Part shown: positions 7,536 through 8,994 of the stretch, piece by piece | Position numbering within the stretch: the first letter of the stretch is position 1 | Layout of the letters: each line of letters starts with the position of its first letter | Position numbers and translations under genes: made by a program | Assembly: GCA_030620455.1 (NCBI GenBank) | Contig: JAUXEQ010000047.1 | Location: forward strand, 1 to 8,994 | Direction: 5' to 3' | DNA from: a bacterium | GTDB taxonomy: Bacteria > UBP14 > UBA6098 > B30-G16 | Length of the DNA stretch: 8,994 bases | Notes under the pieces: model-generated | Database searches by the model: none | The model's input: only the letters and a program-made list of their open reading frames with translations | Told to the model about the DNA's origin: nothing

Positions 7536-8381
7536 ATGGCAAGATTAAGACGAGATGTAGATAGATCTTTAGATTTATATCTAAAAGAAATCGGCGAGAC
7601 TCCTCTCCTGATAAAATCAGAGGAAGTTAGTTTAGCCAAGAGAATTCACGCTGGCGATCCGCAAGCGTTAGTGCAACTAACCAAGGCAAACCTGAGATTT
7701 GTTGTCAGTGTTGCAAAACAATATCAAAATCAGGGGCTTTCATTAGCTGATCTTATCAATGAAGGAAATATAGGTCTGATAAAAGCCGCCAAACGATTCG
7801 ACGAAAAACGCGGTTTTAAGTTTATTTCTTACGCTGTTTGGTGGATCCGTCAATCAATTCTTCAGGCTCTCGCAGAACAGAGTCGTATCGTTAGACTTCC
7901 GCTGAATAGAGTGGGAACGCTTCACAAAATAGGCAAGGCTGCCCGCAACCTGGAACAGGAATACGGCAGAATTCCCAGTACCAGTGAAATTGCTGAGGAA
8001 CTTGAAATGACCATCGAGGAAATTAACGATACACTTCGAATTTCAAATTCTCACTTGTCCCTTGACCAACCATTCACAGAGGGAGAAAATAACTCATTAA
8101 AGGATGTTCTCGAGGATGAACATGCGGAAGCTCCCGATGAAGATGTAATGACAACATCCTTAAGAGCAGAAATTGAACGTGTTTTGTCAACTCTCACTGA
8201 ACGTGAGGCTGAAGTTATAACTCTGTATTTCGGCATAAACCGTGAGCGTGCGCTGACACTCGAGGAAATAGGCGAAAGATTTGGATTAACTCGAGAACGA
8301 GTTCGTCAAATCAAGGAAAAGGCAATTAAAAGGCTCAAGCACTCTACTCGAAGAAGAAATCTCAGTGCATATGTTACTTAA
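7536..8381 (+). CDS. rpoD: Primary RNA polymerase sigma factor (RpoD/SigA type, short form)
   Basis: A 281-residue sigma-70 family protein that directs RNA polymerase core to housekeeping promoters. Region 1.2 is at about 9-41 (SLDLYLKEIGETPLL). Region 2 is at about 48-118: it includes NLRFVVSVAKQYQNQGLSL and DLINEGNIGLIKAAKRFD for core binding, and GFKFISYAVWWIRQSI for -10 recognition and melting. Region 3 is at about 122-200. Region 4 is at about 216-272 and contains LTEREAEVI and the -35-binding helix-turn-helix LTLEEIGERFGLTRERVRQI. Region 1.1 and the long non-conserved insert of E. coli RpoD are absent, which matches Bacteroidota-type RpoD in layout and length. ATG 7536 is chosen because AGAGGA (7522-7527) lies 8 nt upstream; an in-frame TTG at 7506 would add ten unlikely residues. 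A group 2 (RpoS-like) factor is the alternative, but the close match to FCB primary factors makes RpoD more likely. Confidence 0.93.
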   Translation: MARLRRDVDRSLDLYLKEIGETPLLIKSEEVSLAKRIHAGDPQALVQLTKANLRFVVSVAKQYQNQGLSLADLINEGNIGLIKAAKRFDEKRGFKFISYAVWWIRQSILQALAEQSRIVRLPLNRVGTLHKIGKAARNLEQEYGRIPSTSEIAEELEMTIEEINDTLRISNSHLSLDQPFTEGENNSLKDVLEDEHAEAPDEDVMTTSLRAEIERVLSTLTEREAEVITLYFGINRERALTLEEIGERFGLTRERVRQIKEKAIKRLKHSTRRRNLSAYVT

Positions 8382-8401
8382 TCTTTTTTTGGCTAATCGA
8401 A

Positions 8402-8433
8402 ATTTCGATATCATCGAGATGTTTTTCTCTTTT
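8402..8433 (+). terminator. Probable intrinsic terminator of rpoD
   Basis: An 8-bp stem with one G-T wobble (8402-8409 paired with 8413-8420, three-base loop ATC) is followed by the T-rich tail GTTTTTCTCTTTT (8421-8433). The stem is AT-rich and weak. It overlaps a perfect 14-bp palindrome, ATCGAAATTTCGAT (8396-8409), that could form a competing hairpin. The position just after the rpoD stop is right for a terminator. Confidence 0.45.
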
Positions 8434-8478
8434 GATATATCTTGATATCCTGTTATGAGTTATAAATAGATTATATCG

Positions 8479-8505
8479 GTTCACCTTATTTTTTAATATG
8501 TGAAC
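8479..8505 (+). promoter_or_regulatory. Inverted repeat GTTCAC-N15-GTGAAC upstream of the CHAP gene
   Basis: GTTCAC (8479-8484) and GTGAAC (8500-8505) are perfect 6-bp inverted arms around a 15-bp AT-rich spacer, about 85-110 bp before the CHAP start. It could be an operator for a dimeric regulator or an RNA hairpin in the leader. I could not fix a promoter for the CHAP gene: TTGATA (8442-8447) and TATAAA (8461-8466) are present, but only 13 bp apart, too close for a standard pair. Confidence 0.35.
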
Positions 8506-8510
8506 ATCCG

Positions 8511-8549
8511 GAAATACTCGGGCGATGAAGGTATTTCACTGAGAGAAAT
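8511..8549 (+). promoter_or_regulatory. Leader segment with two mutually exclusive hairpins before the CHAP gene
   Basis: GAAATAC (8511-8517) can pair with GTATTTC (8531-8537) across a 13-nt loop. Part of the second arm, ATTTC (8533-8537), can instead pair with GAAAT (8545-8549) across a 7-nt loop. The shared arm means only one hairpin can form at a time, as in attenuators and riboswitch expression platforms. Neither hairpin has a T-run directly after it or covers the AGGAGG site at 8579-8584, so a regulatory role is speculative and it matches no riboswitch class I know. Confidence 0.3.
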
Positions 8550-8578
8550 GGTAAAATTTATTGTGTTGAAACAAAAAA

Positions 8579-8584
8579 AGGAGG
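8579..8584 (+). promoter_or_regulatory. Strong ribosome binding site of the CHAP gene
   Basis: AGGAGG, a consensus Shine-Dalgarno sequence preceded by an A-run, lies 6 nt before ATG 8591. It fixes the start of the CHAP protein and contrasts with the gene at 4576, which has no recognisable site. Confidence 0.8.
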
Positions 8585-8590
8585 TTTGAA

Positions 8591-8994
8591 ATGAGAAGGA
8601 TAGTGTTGCCTATTCTGTTTCTGTTGGTATTTGCATGTATTTCCTTTGCTGACGTCCCCCCTGGGTGTTGTTCTATCTTATCCTGGGGCGATGTGGTTGG
8701 AGAGTATTGCGGAGTGACAGCTTATTCAAATGGTAGCACAGGTTACGTTGGCCCTTACGAAACATACGGTTATCAGTTCCAATGTGTTGAATATATTAAT
8801 CGTTTCTATGTTGAAGCTCTTGGTCATGAGAATATGAGAGGAACTGGTAATGCAAGAGATTATTATTCTACTGCAGCAAGTAGGGATTTAGATGCTTATC
8901 TGAATGATGGCTCCGTGTGTCCACAAGTAGGTGACATCCTTTGTTCTAATGGTGGTACTCATGGACATATTGCAATCGTTAAGCAGCTAAGTTG
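8591..8994 (+). CDS. Secreted CHAP-domain amidase/peptidase (C-terminus cut by window edge)
   Basis: The first 134 codons are present and the gene runs off the window. MRRIVLPILFLLVFACISFA is a signal peptide with probable cleavage after Ala20; VFAC is a poor lipobox because of the Phe, so a lipoprotein is less likely. Residues about 55-134 match a CHAP (NlpC/P60-like, papain-fold) domain: catalytic Cys65 in GYQFQCVEYINRFY, and VGDILCSNGGTHGHIAIV with catalytic His126. CHAP enzymes cleave amide bonds, most often in peptidoglycan (amidase or endopeptidase) and in some cases glutathionylspermidine. A cell-wall hydrolase acting outside the cytoplasm is the default reading. Six cysteines lie in the visible mature part (26, 27, 40, 65, 110, 118), and the five beyond Cys65 suggest disulfides. 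The third polar catalytic residue would lie past the window end. The CHAP domain assignment is firm; the substrate is not known. Confidence 0.88.
   Translation, partial: MRRIVLPILFLLVFACISFADVPPGCCSILSWGDVVGEYCGVTAYSNGSTGYVGPYETYGYQFQCVEYINRFYVEALGHENMRGTGNARDYYSTAASRDLDAYLNDGSVCPQVGDILCSNGGTHGHIAIVKQLS

Noticed and set aside
8536..8552. CTGAGA in the CHAP leader, suggesting a thiamine pyrophosphate riboswitch
   Set aside because: Only this short element fits; the downstream conserved ACCTGA and GGATAATGCC-like elements are absent, and a CHAP hydrolase is not a thiamine gene.
8627..8640. Lipoprotein signal in the CHAP protein (VFAC)
   Set aside because: Phe at the -2 position is atypical and a good signal peptidase I site (SFA/DV) follows directly.
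1..8994. CRISPR arrays, tRNA or rRNA genes, insertion sequences
   Set aside because: I saw no regularly spaced direct repeats, no tRNA-like T-arm/acceptor pattern, no transposase-like protein and no terminal inverted repeats with target duplications.

Overview
The window is about 9 kb of AT-rich bacterial DNA. It carries five protein genes, four of them for exported proteins, and no RNA genes, mobile elements or CRISPR arrays that I can see. The organism is probably a diderm of the FCB group or a related uncultivated candidate phylum. Three things point there: the 281-residue primary sigma factor lacks region 1.1, as in Bacteroidota-type RpoD; a large protein ends in an Omp85/BamA-like outer-membrane barrel, so there must be an outer membrane; and the N-terminus of that protein resembles a peptidase-MA family I associate with FCB genomes. 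I cannot assign a genus or phylum.

Layout. Positions 1-1421 (minus strand) hold a membrane-anchored or exported transglutaminase-like protein whose C-terminus is cut by the window edge. A 61-bp AT-rich gap separates it from a divergent pair on the plus strand. The first of these (1483-4551) is a 1022-residue secreted papain-family (C1A) cysteine peptidase with a tail of six repeated beta-rich modules. The second, 24 bp downstream (4576-7347), is a 923-residue protein joining a zinc-metallopeptidase domain (HELVH), a TolB/PD40-like beta-propeller and an Omp85-like barrel. Positions 7348-7535 hold a canonical -35/-10 promoter for the primary sigma factor gene rpoD (7536-8381), which is followed by a terminator-like hairpin. 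After a structured 5' region, a secreted CHAP-domain amidase/peptidase begins at 8591 and runs off the window.

How the genes may work together. Four of the five genes encode exported proteins. Three of those (transglutaminase-like, C1A, CHAP) use different versions of the papain-like Cys-His fold, and the fourth is an outer-membrane-anchored metallopeptidase. The C1A and metallopeptidase-barrel genes look like a two-gene operon. A joint role in surface proteolysis or in processing an exported substrate is inference only. rpoD is a housekeeping gene between these cell-envelope genes.
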